DNA of 64,000 nucleotides from Prado023 sp963700395 (GCA_963700395.1 CAVOXI010000003.1:1-64000); one strand, 5' to 3'. Counted from the stretch's first letter, positions 38,665 through 51,004 are shown. Numbers and translations: made by a program. The notes: generated by a model not told the origin, from the letters alone.

Positions 38665-39484
38665 AGCTGGCCGACCACGGTCGCGAGCAGGCCGCCCATG
38701 CGCTCTGCGGCCATCTTCCCGGCCTCGAGGACCTCGGCGTGGTTCAGGGCCTCGCCGGTCATCCCCGCAGCCAGGTTGGTCACCAGGGACAGCCCCAGGA
38801 TCTCCATTCCGGCCTCTCGGGCGGCGATCGCCTCCAGCGTCGTGGACATCCCCACCAGGTCGGCGCCGAGGACGCCGGCCATCCGGACCTCCGCTGGCGT
38901 CTCGTACTGGGGCCCTCGGAACTGCATGTAGACACCTTCTGCCAGTGTCGGGTCGATGCCGCCTGCACAGGTCCCGCAGCCGCGCGGAGTACAGGTCGGT
39001 GAGGTCGATGAACGTCGCCCCCCGCAGGGGCGAGGCACCGGTCAGGTTGATGTGGTCGCTGATCAGCACGGGCGTCCCCGGCGTCCACGCGGGGTTCAGC
39101 CCGCCGCAGCCGTTGGTGAGCACGATCGTGCGCGCAGCCCGCTGCCGCTGCTGTGCGCACCCCGTGCACCACGGCCTCCACGCCGAGCCCCTCGTAGAGG
39201 TGCGTCCGGCCGAGGAACACCAGTGCCCGGCCCCCCGACGGCGTCGCGACGCTGCGAATCATCCCCGCGTGCCCGGCCACGGCCGGGGGGGCGAAGCCGT
39301 GCAGGTCCGTCGAGGGGAACTCGGCCAGTGTCTCGCCGAGCAGGTCCACGGCCGGCAGCCACCCGGAGCCCAGGACCAGCGCCAGGTCGTGCCCCGGCGC
39401 ACCGGTGAGGTCAGCGAGCTCGGCAGCCGCTCCGGCCGCTGCGGCAGCCGGGTCGTCCTGGGGGGATGGCGGGTGTGTCGTCAT
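38661..39484 (-). CDS. punA: Purine-nucleoside phosphorylase (trimeric class; two frameshifts)
   Basis: PNP splits purine nucleosides with phosphate into base and ribose-1-phosphate. The first frame has LALVLGSGWL, AGHAGMIRSV and LVFLGRTHLYEG. After one extra base near 39135 the frame carries RTIVLTNGCGGLNP and LISDHINLTGASPL. After another extra base near 38955 it shows GVYMQFRGPQYETPAEVRM and SLVTNLAAGMTGEALNHAEV to the stop. All conserved motifs of the human-type trimeric enzyme are present, and the corrected length is about 274 residues. The ATG at 39484 reads MTTHPPSPQ. Confidence 0.9.
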
Positions 39485-39620
39485 GGCGGTGACGCTATCC
39501 CCCGCCGGGGCGCCAGGGCTCCCCGGGCGCCGAGCCGCCGGGCCGTCTGGGCGACAGGCCGCCGGCGGGGCGATGGGCAGTGCTGCCCCGACGGGCGACG
39601 CCGCGGACACCGGTACCACA

Positions 39621-40334
39621 ATGCCCCTCATGGCACTCACCCGGCTCGAGCTGGCCCGCATGGTCGACCACACGCTGCTCAAGCCCGAGGCGACCCCGGC
39701 GGACGTAGCGGCGCTGTGCGCCGAGGCCAACGACCTCGGGGTGTTCTCGGTCTGCATCTCCCCGTCGTTCCTGCCACTGGCCCAGGGGCTGCTGTCACCG
39801 GGCATCGCCACCTGCACCGTGGTGGGTTTCCCCAGCGGCAAGCACCATGGCGACATCAAGGCCGCTGAGGCAGCGCGTGCTGTGTCCGACGGCGCCGACG
39901 AGGTCGACATGGTCCTCGACGTCGGCGCGGTCAGGGCGGGGCTGTGGCGCGTGACGCAGAAGGAGGTCCTCGCGGTTCGCGCCGCCACCGAAGGCGTGCT
40001 GCTCAAGGTCATCCTCGAGACTGCGGCGCTCAGCGACGACGAGATCGTGCGTGCCTGCATCGTCTGCCAGGAGGCAGGCGCCGACTTCGTCAAGACGTCC
40101 ACCGGGTTCCACCCCGCCGGGGGCGCCTCCGTCCACGCGATCTCGCTGATGGCCAACACGGTCGGGGGCACGATGGGCGTCAAGGCCAGCGGCGGTGTGC
40201 GCACGACGGCCGCAGCACTTGAGATGGTCGCGGCAGGCGCCACCCGTCTGGGCCTGTCCGGCACCCGTGCGGTCCTCGACGGTCTCGACGCTTCGGAGGC
40301 GGGCCCGGCGGGCGCAGCGGTCGATGGCCACTGA
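39621..40334 (+). CDS. deoC: Deoxyribose-phosphate aldolase
   Basis: DeoC cleaves 2-deoxyribose-5-phosphate to glyceraldehyde-3-phosphate and acetaldehyde. LARMVDHTLLKPEAT, VVGFPSGKHHGDIKA, ADEVDMVLDVGA, DFVKTSTGF (Schiff-base Lys) and GVKASGGVRT (second catalytic Lys) are all present. ATG at 39621 or 39630 fits; 39621 is given. It is divergent from PNP and overlaps the start of the uridine-kinase-like gene by 11 bases. Confidence 0.95.
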   Translation: MPLMALTRLELARMVDHTLLKPEATPADVAALCAEANDLGVFSVCISPSFLPLAQGLLSPGIATCTVVGFPSGKHHGDIKAAEAARAVSDGADEVDMVLDVGAVRAGLWRVTQKEVLAVRAATEGVLLKVILETAALSDDEIVRACIVCQEAGADFVKTSTGFHPAGGASVHAISLMANTVGGTMGVKASGGVRTTAAALEMVAAGATRLGLSGTRAVLDGLDASEAGPAGAAVDGH

Positions 40335-41103
40335 CGACCCGGGCGATCACCGACGCGTCATCCTCCTGGCCGGTCCGAGCGGCTCGGGGAAGTCCACGCT
40401 CGTGCGCTCCGTGGGGCTGCCCATGGTCTACCTCGACGACTTCTACAAGGCGGGCACGGACCCCACGCTGCCCAGGCTCCCGGAGCTCGACATGGTCGAC
40501 TGGGACCACCCCGACAGCTGGGACCGTCAGGCAGCCCTCGAGGCCCTCGAGAGGCTCTGCCGCGAGGGCCGTGCCGAGATCCCGGTGTACGACATCTCCG
40601 CCAACGGGCCGGTCGGGACCCACGTCGTCGAGGTGGGGTCCCAGGCCTTCGTGGCTGAGGGGATCTTCGCCCCGGAGCTCGTCTCGGAGCTTCAGGAGCG
40701 GGGGCTGCTGCTCGATGCCATCGTCGTCCACCGGGACCGCTGGAAGAACCTGGTGCGCCGCGCCGCCCGGGACCTCAAGGACCGGCGCAAGCCGCCAGGG
40801 ACGATCCTGCGCCGCGGGATGCACCTCTACCGCGTGGAGCAGGTCGTGGTGGACCGTGCGACGGCCGCGGGCTGCCGACCGCTCGGTGCCCGCGACGACC
40901 CGGGAGGCGCTGGCGGCGTGCCGCGCGAGCTGTGGCCCCGGCACCCTGAGCGGTCCCGTCAGCCCATCATCATGTCGCTCAGCGCCATCGACGAGTACCC
41001 CGGCTTGATCACCTCGTTGATCATCCGCAGGCGCTGGTCGAAGGGCAGGAAGGACGACTTCATCGCGTTGACGGTCAGCCACTGCAGGTCGGCCAGGCCG
41101 TAG
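40324..41103 (+). CDS. Uridine kinase-like P-loop protein (C-terminus doubtful)
   Basis: A nucleoside kinase-like NTPase with VILLAGPSGSGKSTLVRS as Walker A and YLDDFYKAGTDP after it, as in uridine kinase, then EIPVYDISANG and VHRDRWKNLVRRAARDL. The first about 190 residues are convincing. From about 40885 the frame becomes Pro/Arg-rich and runs 145 bases into the convergent add gene, so a frameshift probably truncates the real protein. A stop in another frame at 40947-40949 would end neatly 9 bases before add. It overlaps deoC. Pyrimidine nucleoside phosphorylation is inferred from context. Confidence 0.75.
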   Translation: MATDDPGDHRRVILLAGPSGSGKSTLVRSVGLPMVYLDDFYKAGTDPTLPRLPELDMVDWDHPDSWDRQAALEALERLCREGRAEIPVYDISANGPVGTHVVEVGSQAFVAEGIFAPELVSELQERGLLLDAIVVHRDRWKNLVRRAARDLKDRRKPPGTILRRGMHLYRVEQVVVDRATAAGCRPLGARDDPGGAGGVPRELWPRHPERSRQPIIMSLSAIDEYPGLITSLIIRRRWSKGRKDDFIALTVSHCRSARP

Positions 41104-42060
41104 CCGAAGGCTTCGGAGAGCAGGTGCATCTCCCTGCTCATCGAGGTGTGCGACATCAGCCTGTTGTCGGTGTTCACCGTCACGCGGAACCCGAGGGTGC
41201 GCAGCAGGCCGATCGGGTGCGTGGCGATGGAGTCCGCGGCGCCTGTCTGCACGTTCGAGCTGGGGCACATCTCCAGCGGGACCCGCCGGTCACGGATGTA
41301 GGAGGCCAGGCGGCCCGAGGCGCACCGGACCGTCCGGCTCCCGGGTGATGTCGTCCATGATGTGCACGCCGTGGCCCAGGCGCTCGGCTCCGCACCACTG
41401 GATGGCCTCCCAGATGCTGGGCAGGCCGAACGCCTCACCGGCGTGGATCGTGAAGTGGGCGTTCTCGCGACGCAGGTACTCGAAGGCGTCGAGGTGGCGG
41501 GTGGGCGGGTAGCCCTCCTCGGCACCGGCGATGTCGAAGCCGACCACTCCGGCGTCACGATAGGCGACCACCCGCTGGGCGATCTCCATGCTCCGGGCAG
41601 CGGTTCGCATGGCGGTCAGCAGCGTGCGCATGACGATCGGCCGGCCGGCCGCGACCGTGGCGCGCTCACCCTCGGCGAAGCCCTCCAGGACGGCCTCGAT
41701 CACCTGCTCGAGGGTCAGCCCGCCCTCGATGTGCAGCTCCGGGGCGAAGCGCACCTCCGCGTAGACCACACCGTCGGCTGCCAGGTCCTCGGCGCACTCA
41801 CGGGCAACCCGGCGAAGCGCGTCCGCGGTCTGCATCACCGCGACCGTGTGGGCGAACGTCTCCAGGTAGCGCACCAGCGAGCCCGAGTCGGCCGACTCGC
41901 GGAACCACAGGCCGAGCTCGACGGGATCGGAGGTGGGCAGGCCGGCGTACCCCGACTCGGCGGCCAGCGCCACCACCGTCCCCGGGCGCAGGCCGCCGTC
42001 GAGATGGTCGTGGAGCAGCACCTTGGGTGCGCGCTGGCAGGTCTCGAGGTCCAGGGTCAT
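40959..42060 (-). CDS. add: Adenosine deaminase (frameshifted near 41340)
   Basis: A zinc hydrolase that converts adenosine and deoxyadenosine to inosine forms. The N-terminal KVLLHDHLDGGLRPGT holds the HxH zinc ligands, and FTIHAGEAFGLPSIWEA holds the catalytic His-Glu. After one extra base near 41340 the second frame shows PLEMCPSSNVQTGA and VTVNTDNRLMSHTSMSRE, with the zinc and catalytic Asp position. Corrected length is about 367 residues. The ATG at 42060 begins MTLDLETCQRAPK. It is 66 bases downstream of cdd and probably in the same operon. Confidence 0.92.
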
Positions 42061-42126
42061 GACCGACAGGCTATCCGCGCCGACCAGCACCCATCGAGCG
42101 GCGATGGCCTCCGGGCCCAGTCGGAG

Positions 42127-42546
42127 TCACATCGGGGGGCGCAGGTCGCTGGCGTCGAACGCGTCGGGAAGGACCTCGGCCATGGGCCGGATGCCGCTGG
42201 CGGTGTGCAGCAGGCACGTCGGTCCACCGTGCTCCCACAGCAGCTGGCGGCAGCGACCACACGGCATGAGGTCCTCGCCGTCCCGGTCGACGCAGACGAC
42301 CGCGACGAGCCGGCCGCCGCCGCTGGCGTGCAGCGCGGAGACCAGGCCGCACTCGGCGCAGAGGGTGAGCCCGAATGAGGCGTTCTCCACGTTGCACCCC
42401 GTGACCACCCGGCCGTCGTCCACCAGCCCGGCCACCCCCACGGGGAAGTGCGAGTACGGCGTGTACGCGTGCTCCAACGCCGCGACGGCTGCGCTGCGCA
42501 GCGCAGGCCAGTCGATCGCACTGAGCTCCACGACGGGGCCGCTCAT
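42127..42546 (-). CDS. cdd: Cytidine deaminase
   Basis: A 139-residue zinc deaminase acting on cytidine and deoxycytidine. AYTPYSHFPVGVAG, GCNVENASFGLTLCAE (zinc Cys and proton-shuttle Glu) and PCGRCRQLL (two more zinc Cys) are complete, so it is the tetrameric type. The ATG at 42546 overlaps the permease stop by 4 bases, tying import and deamination together. Confidence 0.96.
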   Translation of the reverse strand: MSGPVVELSAIDWPALRSAAVAALEHAYTPYSHFPVGVAGLVDDGRVVTGCNVENASFGLTLCAECGLVSALHASGGGRLVAVVCVDRDGEDLMPCGRCRQLLWEHGGPTCLLHTASGIRPMAEVLPDAFDASDLRPPM

Positions 42547-43832
42547 GACTTGATGTACGGGATGCCGTCGGCGGCCGGGGCCCGCGACCGACCGGCAAGG
42601 CCCGCGACCGCGAACAGCGTGGCCAGGTACGGCGCCATGAGCATGAACTGGCTGGGGATGGGGGTGCCCACGATGCTCAGGACGCTCTGCAGCTGGTCGG
42701 CGAAGCCGAACAGCAGTGCCGCGCCGATCGCGCCGAGCGGTGACCACCGGCCGAAGATCATGGCGGCCAGGGCGATGAACCCCTTGCCCGCGGTCATGTT
42801 CTTGCTGAAGGCCCCCACCGAGCCCAGGGTGAAGAAGGCGCCGCCGAGGCCGGACACCATGCCGCCGAGGAGCACGTTGCGGAACCGCAGCTTGTTCACG
42901 TCGATGCCGACGGTGTCGGCGGCCTTGGGGTGCTCGCCCACCGCGCGGACCCGCAGGCCCCACCGGGTCCGGAACAGCGCGACGTGCACGGTCGCGGCGA
43001 TCACGTACATCAGGTAGACGATCAGGGACTGGTTGAAGAAGATCGGGCCGATGATCGGGATGTCGGACAGGATCGGGATCGCGATCGGCTGGAAGACCGG
43101 CGGGCTGTTCCAGGTCTCGGCCTCCTTGTCCAGCACCGAGGAGTAGAAGAACGACGTCAGGCCCAGGACGAGGGTGTTGACCACCACGCCGACGATCACC
43201 TGGTCGACGAAGTACGTGACGGTGAACACCGCCAGGACCCAGCCCACCAGCAGGCCGGCGAGCACCGCGGCGATGAGGCCGGCCAGCAGGCTGCTCGTCA
43301 GTGAGCCGACGACCGCCGACAGGAAGGCACCTGCCAGCAGCTGCCCCTCGATCGCGATGTTGACCACGCCGGCGCGTTCGCAGAGGACACCGGACAGGGC
43401 ACCGAAGATCAACGGGACGCTGAGCAGCAGCGACCCCTGGAGCAGGCCGGTCAACGGGATGGACTTGCCCGACACGGCCCACGTCAGGAACGACATCATG
43501 AACGCCAGCCCGAAGGCCGCGATGGCCCACGCGGGGGTCGGACTCCGGTGGCGGGCCCACCTCACCGACAGCCCGGCGATCGCCAGGCAGACCAGCCCCA
43601 TCAGCAGGGCGAACATCCGCGAGGGCACCGTGAGGTCCGGCAGCGAGATCGTGTCCCCGGGCATCGCGAGGACGAACGTCGTCGACTCCCCGGCCGTCCC
43701 CCGGATCCCGAAGAGGACGGTCGCGAGCAGCCCGAGGACGCCCATGACGATCGGGGTCCTGTAGGAGACGGGCAGGAGCAGGTCGGGCTCAGCGGCCGAT
43801 CCGGCGGGTGCTGCAGTGGTGTCGATTGCCAT
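42543..43832 (-). CDS. Nucleoside ABC transporter permease (second subunit)
   Basis: A 429-residue permease of the BPD/branched-chain amino-acid and nucleoside superfamily. About ten hydrophobic helices are seen. The cytoplasmic GLRVRAVGEHPKAADTVGID is the EAA-like coupling motif typical of NupQ-type permeases. It starts 15 bases after the first permease's stop and overlaps cdd. No frame breaks. Specificity for nucleosides is inferred from the salvage genes downstream. Confidence 0.88.
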   Translation of the reverse strand: MAIDTTAAPAGSAAEPDLLLPVSYRTPIVMGVLGLLATVLFGIRGTAGESTTFVLAMPGDTISLPDLTVPSRMFALLMGLVCLAIAGLSVRWARHRSPTPAWAIAAFGLAFMMSFLTWAVSGKSIPLTGLLQGSLLLSVPLIFGALSGVLCERAGVVNIAIEGQLLAGAFLSAVVGSLTSSLLAGLIAAVLAGLLVGWVLAVFTVTYFVDQVIVGVVVNTLVLGLTSFFYSSVLDKEAETWNSPPVFQPIAIPILSDIPIIGPIFFNQSLIVYLMYVIAATVHVALFRTRWGLRVRAVGEHPKAADTVGIDVNKLRFRNVLLGGMVSGLGGAFFTLGSVGAFSKNMTAGKGFIALAAMIFGRWSPLGAIGAALLFGFADQLQSVLSIVGTPIPSQFMLMAPYLATLFAVAGLAGRSRAPAADGIPYIKS

Positions 43833-43847
43833 GTCGATCGACTCCTT

Positions 43848-46594
<2,747 letters not shown>

Positions 46595-46696
46595 GCTGCT
46601 ACCTCCGAGTTCCGCGAGTGGACTCTGTGCACCCTAGCGATCACCGCGACCGGGACACCCACTCAGGCATGGCGTTTCGTCGACAGTCGCCCGCGA

Positions 46697-46740
46697 CACG
46701 ACGAAGCCCCCCGGCGCTGGGCGCGGGGGGCTTCGTCGTG
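46697..46740. terminator. Strong hairpin between BMP lipoprotein and ATPase genes
   Basis: Arms CACGACGAAGCCCCCC and GGGGGGCTTCGTCGTG form a perfect 16-bp stem with a 12-base GC-rich loop. It lies 16 bases past the BMP stop. There is no clear T-tract. Partial termination or mRNA protection would make the binding protein more abundant than the ATPase and permeases. Confidence 0.8.
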
Positions 46741-46755
46741 CGATCGCCGGCTGTG

Positions 46756-47873
46756 TCAGCTGCCCTGGGGCGAGTTCGTCGACTCCACCGTGATGGTGCC
46801 GTCGATGATCTGGGCCTTGAGCTCCTCGATCTTGGTGTTCAGCTCGGCGGGCACCTTCGACTCGAAGTCGTGGTACGGGGCCAGGCCGACGCCGTCGTTG
46901 GCCAGCGTGCCGATGTAGGGAGTGTTGCTGAAGTTGCCGCTCACCGTGTCGGTCGTGGACTTCTCCACGGCGTTGGCGATGTTCTTCTCCACCGTGGTGA
47001 GGAACACGTCCTTGTACTGCGAGGCGGACTCGTAGCCATCCTGGTCGACCCAGATGATGGACACCTTGCCTCCGGAGGCCTGGGCCTCAGCCGCAGCACC
47101 GAGCCCGGTGCCACCGGCGACCGGCATGATGATGTCGGCGCCCTGCTGGATCAGGTTCTTGGCGAGGTTCTTGCCATCGGTCGGCGAGTCGAACTTGCCG
47201 GCGAACAGCCCGTCCTGCTTGGCCTTGTCCCAGCCGAGCAGCTTGACGTCGGTGCCGTTGTCCTCGTTGTACTTGTCGATGCCGTCGGACATGCCGTCCA
47301 TGAAGACCGCGACGGTCGGGTACGGCTTGATGCCGCCGAACGTGCCGACGGTGCCGGACTTCGGTCATGCCGGCCGCCAGGTAGCCGCCGAGGTAGGCAG
47401 CCTCGGCGGTGTTGAACAGCAGGGGCTGGACGTTGTCGATGGGCTCGAAGACGTCCGTGCGTGGCGGGGTCGCCGTCGGGGTTCTCGTCAACGATCGCGA
47501 AGCGCTCATCAGGGTTCGCCTGCGCGGCGGTCCGGGTGGCGTCACCCAGGGAGAAGCCGACGGTCACGATGTTCCCGCAGTCCTCAGCCACCAGGCTGTT
47601 CACGTTCGGGGTGTAGTCCGACTCGGACTTGCTGGTCACGTACTTGACCTCGATGCCGGTCTTGGCGGCAGCGCTCTCCAGGCCCTTCCAGGCCGAGGCG
47701 TTGAACGAGCGGTCGTCGATGCCCCCCTGGTCGGTGACCATGCACCCGAGGAAGGTCGCGGCAGCAGCACTGCCCGAGGCCGAACCTGCGGCTGCGTTGT
47801 CCTCCGGGGCCGAGCCACACGCGGCCAGGGCCAGCGCCGAGACGGCACCCACGGCGAGCAAACGAGTCTTCAT
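46756..47873 (-). CDS. BMP family (basic membrane protein) nucleoside-binding lipoprotein (two frameshifts)
   Basis: The substrate-binding lipoprotein of the ABC importer. The N-terminus MKTRLLAVGAVSALALAACGS has a lipobox ending LAAC (lipidated Cys). The first frame includes TDQGGIDDRSFNASAWKGLE, typical of BMP/PnrA proteins. One extra base near 47455 leads to DVFEPIDNVQPLLFNTAEAAYLGG. Another near 47360 leads to GTVGTFGGIKPYPTVAVFMDG and the remaining lobe, including IIWVDQDGYESASQY. Corrected length about 371 residues. GGAGAACGT precedes the ATG at 47873. The ligand is probably a nucleoside, judging from the family and the operon. Confidence 0.9.
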
Positions 47874-47897
47874 ACGTTCTCCATATCCGATCGACGC

Positions 47898-47938
47898 GGC
47901 GCCGAACCGGCGCCAGACCACGTCAGAACCCAATTTTA
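47898..47938 (-). promoter_or_regulatory. Putative promoter -10 and inverted repeat upstream of BMP lipoprotein
   Basis: On the minus strand a TAAAAT (47933-47938) resembles an actinobacterial -10. Downstream of it the palindrome GGCGCCG-AAC-CGGCGCC (47898-47914) lies in the leader, where a repressor could bind. No convincing -35 was found. The gap 47874-48076 holds no gene. Confidence 0.4.
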
Positions 47939-48076
47939 CCCTTGCTCCCAGGGGGCTCCTGACCATCGACCACCCGGCGAGTGACACGTTTCGGTCACGA
48001 TCGGGCCTCTGGTGGGCCAAGTGGGTCGCCGGAAGTTCCGCTCCCCGACGCTGTGCGCGGCGGGAGGATCTGCGGC

Positions 48077-49645
48077 TCAGAACACGTCGTGCGGCACGTA
48101 CTCGCCCCACACGTCGCGCAGGGCCGTGCTCACCTCTCCGACGGTCGCGCGCGCCCGCAGGGCCTCCTTCATCGGGTACAGGACGTTCTCCGAGCCACGC
48201 GCCGCCGCACGCACGGCCTCCAACAGGGCGCTGATGTCGCCGCGCTCGGCGCGCAGCTTCTCCAGGCGCGCCCGCTGCTCGGCCTCGATGAGGGGGTTCA
48301 CCCGCAGCGGCTCGTAGGGCTCGTCGGTGTCGATCGTGAACTTGTTGACCCCGACGACGACCCGCTCCCCCGCGTCGATCTCATTGGCGTAGCGGTAGGC
48401 CGAGCGCTCGATCTCGGACTTCTGGAAGCCGTTCTCGATCGCGGCCACGGCGCCGCCGAGCTCGGCCACCTTGTCCATGAGCTCGACGGCAGCCGCCTCG
48501 ACGTCGTCGGTGAGCGACTCGACGGCATACGAGCCGGCGAACGGGTCCACCGTCTTGCACACGTCGGACTCGTAGGCGATCACCTGCTGCGTGCGCAGCG
48601 CCAGTCGCGCGGCCTTCTCCGTCGGCAGCGCGATGGCCTCGTCGAAGGAGTTGGTGTGCAGGCTCTGCGTCCCGCCAAGGACAGCGGCCAGGGCCTGGAT
48701 CGCCACGCGCACCATGTTGACCTCGGGCTGCTGGGCGGTGAGCTGCACCCCCGCGGTCTGGGTGTGGAAGCGCAGCATCAGGGACTTCGGGTTCCTGGCC
48801 CCGAACTGCTCGCGCATGACCCGGGCCCAGATCCGCCGGGCCGCGCGGAACTTCGCGACCTCCTCGAGGAGGCTCGTGCGCGAGACGAAGAAGAACGCCA
48901 GCCGCGGGGCGAAGTCGTCGACGTCCAGGCCGGCCGCGATCGCGGCCTTCACGTACTCGATGCCGTCGGCGAGGGTGAAGGCGATCTCCTGCGCGGGCGT
49001 GGCCCCGGCCTCGGCCATGTGGTAGCCGGAGATCGAGATGGTGTTCCACTTGGGCAGCTCGGCCGCGCAGTACCCGAAGATGTCGGTGATCAGGCGCAGC
49101 GACGCCGCCGGCGGGTAGATGTACGTGCCGCGGGCGATGTACTCCTTGAGCACGTCGTTCTGGATGGTGCCGGTCAGTGCGGAGCCGGGGATGCCCTGCT
49201 CCTCGGCGACGATCTGGTAGGCCAGCAGCAGCACGGCGGCCGGTGCGTTGATCGTCATCGACGTGGAGACCCTGTCCAGGGGCAGGCCGTCGAAGAGGGT
49301 CCGCATGTCGTCGATCGAGTCGATGGCCACCCCGACCTTGCCGACCTCGCCGGAGGCCAGCGGGTGGTCGGAGTCGTAGCCCATCTGGGTGGGCAGGTCG
49401 AAGGCGACCGACAGGCCGGTCTGGCCCGCCCCGATCAGCTGGTGGTAGCGCGCGTTGGACTCCGCCGCCGTGCCGAACCCCGCGTACTGGCGCATCGTCC
49501 ACGGCCGTCCCGTGTACATCGAGGGGTACACGCCACGGGTGTAGGGGTACTGGCCCGGGGCACCGATGAGCGCGGGGTCGGCGCCGGCGCGCGACTCGGC
49601 GTCGTAGAGGGGGGCGAAGGGACGTCCGGACTCGGTGGTTGCCAT
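48077..49645 (-). CDS. Acyl-CoA mutase large subunit (methylmalonyl-CoA mutase family, no B12 domain)
   Basis: A 522-residue TIM-barrel subunit of the coenzyme-B12 mutase family. YTRGVYPSMYTGRPWTMRQ and YPPAASLRLITDIFGY cover CoA- and substrate-binding positions. Also present are LSVAFDLPTQMGYDSDHP, ISISGYHMAEAGA and RFHTQTAGVQLTAQQPEVN, typical of the family. The Tyr and Arg positions of methylmalonyl-CoA mutase appear retained, but the alignment is by eye. The C-terminal cobalamin domain (DxHxxG) is absent, so a separate small subunit must exist; none is in this window. ATG at 49645 is chosen over longer antisense frames. It could use propionyl-derived methylmalonyl-CoA from the carboxylase, or a related acyl-CoA. 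Confidence 0.9.
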   Translation of the reverse strand: MATTESGRPFAPLYDAESRAGADPALIGAPGQYPYTRGVYPSMYTGRPWTMRQYAGFGTAAESNARYHQLIGAGQTGLSVAFDLPTQMGYDSDHPLASGEVGKVGVAIDSIDDMRTLFDGLPLDRVSTSMTINAPAAVLLLAYQIVAEEQGIPGSALTGTIQNDVLKEYIARGTYIYPPAASLRLITDIFGYCAAELPKWNTISISGYHMAEAGATPAQEIAFTLADGIEYVKAAIAAGLDVDDFAPRLAFFFVSRTSLLEEVAKFRAARRIWARVMREQFGARNPKSLMLRFHTQTAGVQLTAQQPEVNMVRVAIQALAAVLGGTQSLHTNSFDEAIALPTEKAARLALRTQQVIAYESDVCKTVDPFAGSYAVESLTDDVEAAAVELMDKVAELGGAVAAIENGFQKSEIERSAYRYANEIDAGERVVVGVNKFTIDTDEPYEPLRVNPLIEAEQRARLEKLRAERGDISALLEAVRAAARGSENVLYPMKEALRARATVGEVSTALRDVWGEYVPHDVF

Positions 49646-49940
49646 GGGCCCAAGGCTAGGCCCGCCCCCGCTGGGAGTCGTGCTGCACCCCGACCCGAGG
49701 GCGCAGGACCAAGGACCCGCCCGCTCAGGGACCGCCGGACCGCCGCCCCGCCCCCTCGCCCGCCCGGTCGCCTCGCGCTCGCCGCTCGCCAACTTGGGTT
49801 GCACCTGCTGCAAGTGGAGCAACTACATCCCACATTGATGAAGCTCCGCCACGGAGCGCGGAGCTGCCGCGGCCGCAAGGAGTCGGTGCGCCTGTGGACG
49901 GTCGCTGGCGCCATCGGCCCACCGCGACGACGATCCCGGG

Positions 49941-50945
49941 GTGCCCAGGAGGAACGCCGGCGAAGGATCCGCCCTCATCGTGCTGCGGCAGGCCGCAGAG
50001 CCCCAGTCCATGGTCTGCACCTACCAGCAGGCACGTGCGGCAGGGCTCTCCCCGGGAGCGATCCGACGGCTCGTCGACTCGGGCCGCTGGCGCCGGCTGC
50101 ACAAGGGCGTGTTCCAGATCCTCGCCGAGCCACCGGCGCTCACCGCCCGGATGTGGGCGGCGCACCTCGCGCTCGGTCCCCTGAGCGTCGTCGCGGGGGC
50201 TGCAGCGGGGCACTACTGGGGCCTGATGGACGGGGAGCACCCCTCCGCCAGACCCGTCCGGATGCTCCTCGAGGACTCGATCCGCCGGCACGCCCGTGGA
50301 ATCGAGGTGAGGCGCGTGCAGGATCCGCTCTCGAGAGCTCATCCCGGCCGCCAGCCACCCGTGCTCACGGTCGAGCACGCGGTCATGGACCTCGCCGCGC
50401 TCGCGTCCTCGGACTCCGAGGCGGTCGAGGTCATCCTGCGCTCGTGCCGTCTGCGACTCACCACCCCTGAGCGCATCCTCCGCGCGACGCATGCCGTGCT
50501 TCGGGTGCGTCGCAGGCGGCTGATCGAGTCAGTGTGCGCCGACCTCGGCGTGGGCTTGACCAGCCCGTTGGAGATCCGTTACCACCGAGACGTCACCATC
50601 CGGCACGGGCTGCCCCGCGGCCGAGGGCAGGCGCCGGCCCGGTCGGTCGAGCGAGGCACCGCGTACCGGGACATCCTCCACGAGGAGCTCGGGGTGATCA
50701 TCGAGCTCGACGGGCGGCTCGGTCACGAAGCGGAGTCGGAGGTGTTCCGGGACCAGGATCGGGACAACGCTGCCACGCTGACGGGCGCCGCCACCTTGCG
50801 CTTCGGATGGATGGCCGTCGCTGGGCAGCCCTGTCATGTGGCCGCCCAGGTCGCCACCCTGCTCCAGATCCGCGGTTGGCCGGGTCGCCCCCGCCCGTGC
50901 GGGACCGGCTGCGCGATCCTGCCCGCCCTGCGCCAGGCCGGTTGA
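49941..50945 (+). CDS. AbiEi-like wHTH plus DUF559-type nuclease-fold protein
   Basis: A 334-residue protein of unknown function. The N-terminus (about 15-75) has the AbiEi-antitoxin-like winged-helix pattern: TYQQARAAGLSPGAIRRLVDSGRWRRLHKGVFQI. The C-terminal third (about 225-305) reads LHEELGVIIELDGRLGHE, then FRDQDRDNAATLTGAATLRFGW. This E-x-D-G and downstream R-W pattern is seen in Vsr/DUF559 endonuclease-like domains. The family is common and dispersed in actinobacteria, usually without a recognisable toxin partner, as here. The GTG at 49941 is likely but an ATG at 50010 is possible. The 295 bases before it show no other gene. Confidence 0.75.
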   Translation: MPRRNAGEGSALIVLRQAAEPQSMVCTYQQARAAGLSPGAIRRLVDSGRWRRLHKGVFQILAEPPALTARMWAAHLALGPLSVVAGAAAGHYWGLMDGEHPSARPVRMLLEDSIRRHARGIEVRRVQDPLSRAHPGRQPPVLTVEHAVMDLAALASSDSEAVEVILRSCRLRLTTPERILRATHAVLRVRRRRLIESVCADLGVGLTSPLEIRYHRDVTIRHGLPRGRGQAPARSVERGTAYRDILHEELGVIIELDGRLGHEAESEVFRDQDRDNAATLTGAATLRFGWMAVAGQPCHVAAQVATLLQIRGWPGRPRPCGTGCAILPALRQAG

Positions 50946-50988
50946 TCCAGACAACCCCGCCGGGATCAAGGAGAACTCGGAAGGTTCC

Positions 50989-51004
50989 TGCCGATCTATC
51001 GGCA
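50989..51004. promoter_or_regulatory. Palindrome upstream of sdhC
   Basis: TGCCGATCTATCGGCA is a 7-base inverted repeat with a 2-base centre, about 45 bases after the AbiEi-like gene. It could be an operator for sdh or a weak terminator for the gene before it. Confidence 0.35.

Noticed and set aside
36973..39123. Apparent 716-residue fusion of PNP and phosphosugar mutase
   Set aside because: The first part is the middle of PNP after one indel, then noise. The mutase has its own GTG at 38664 overlapping the PNP stop.
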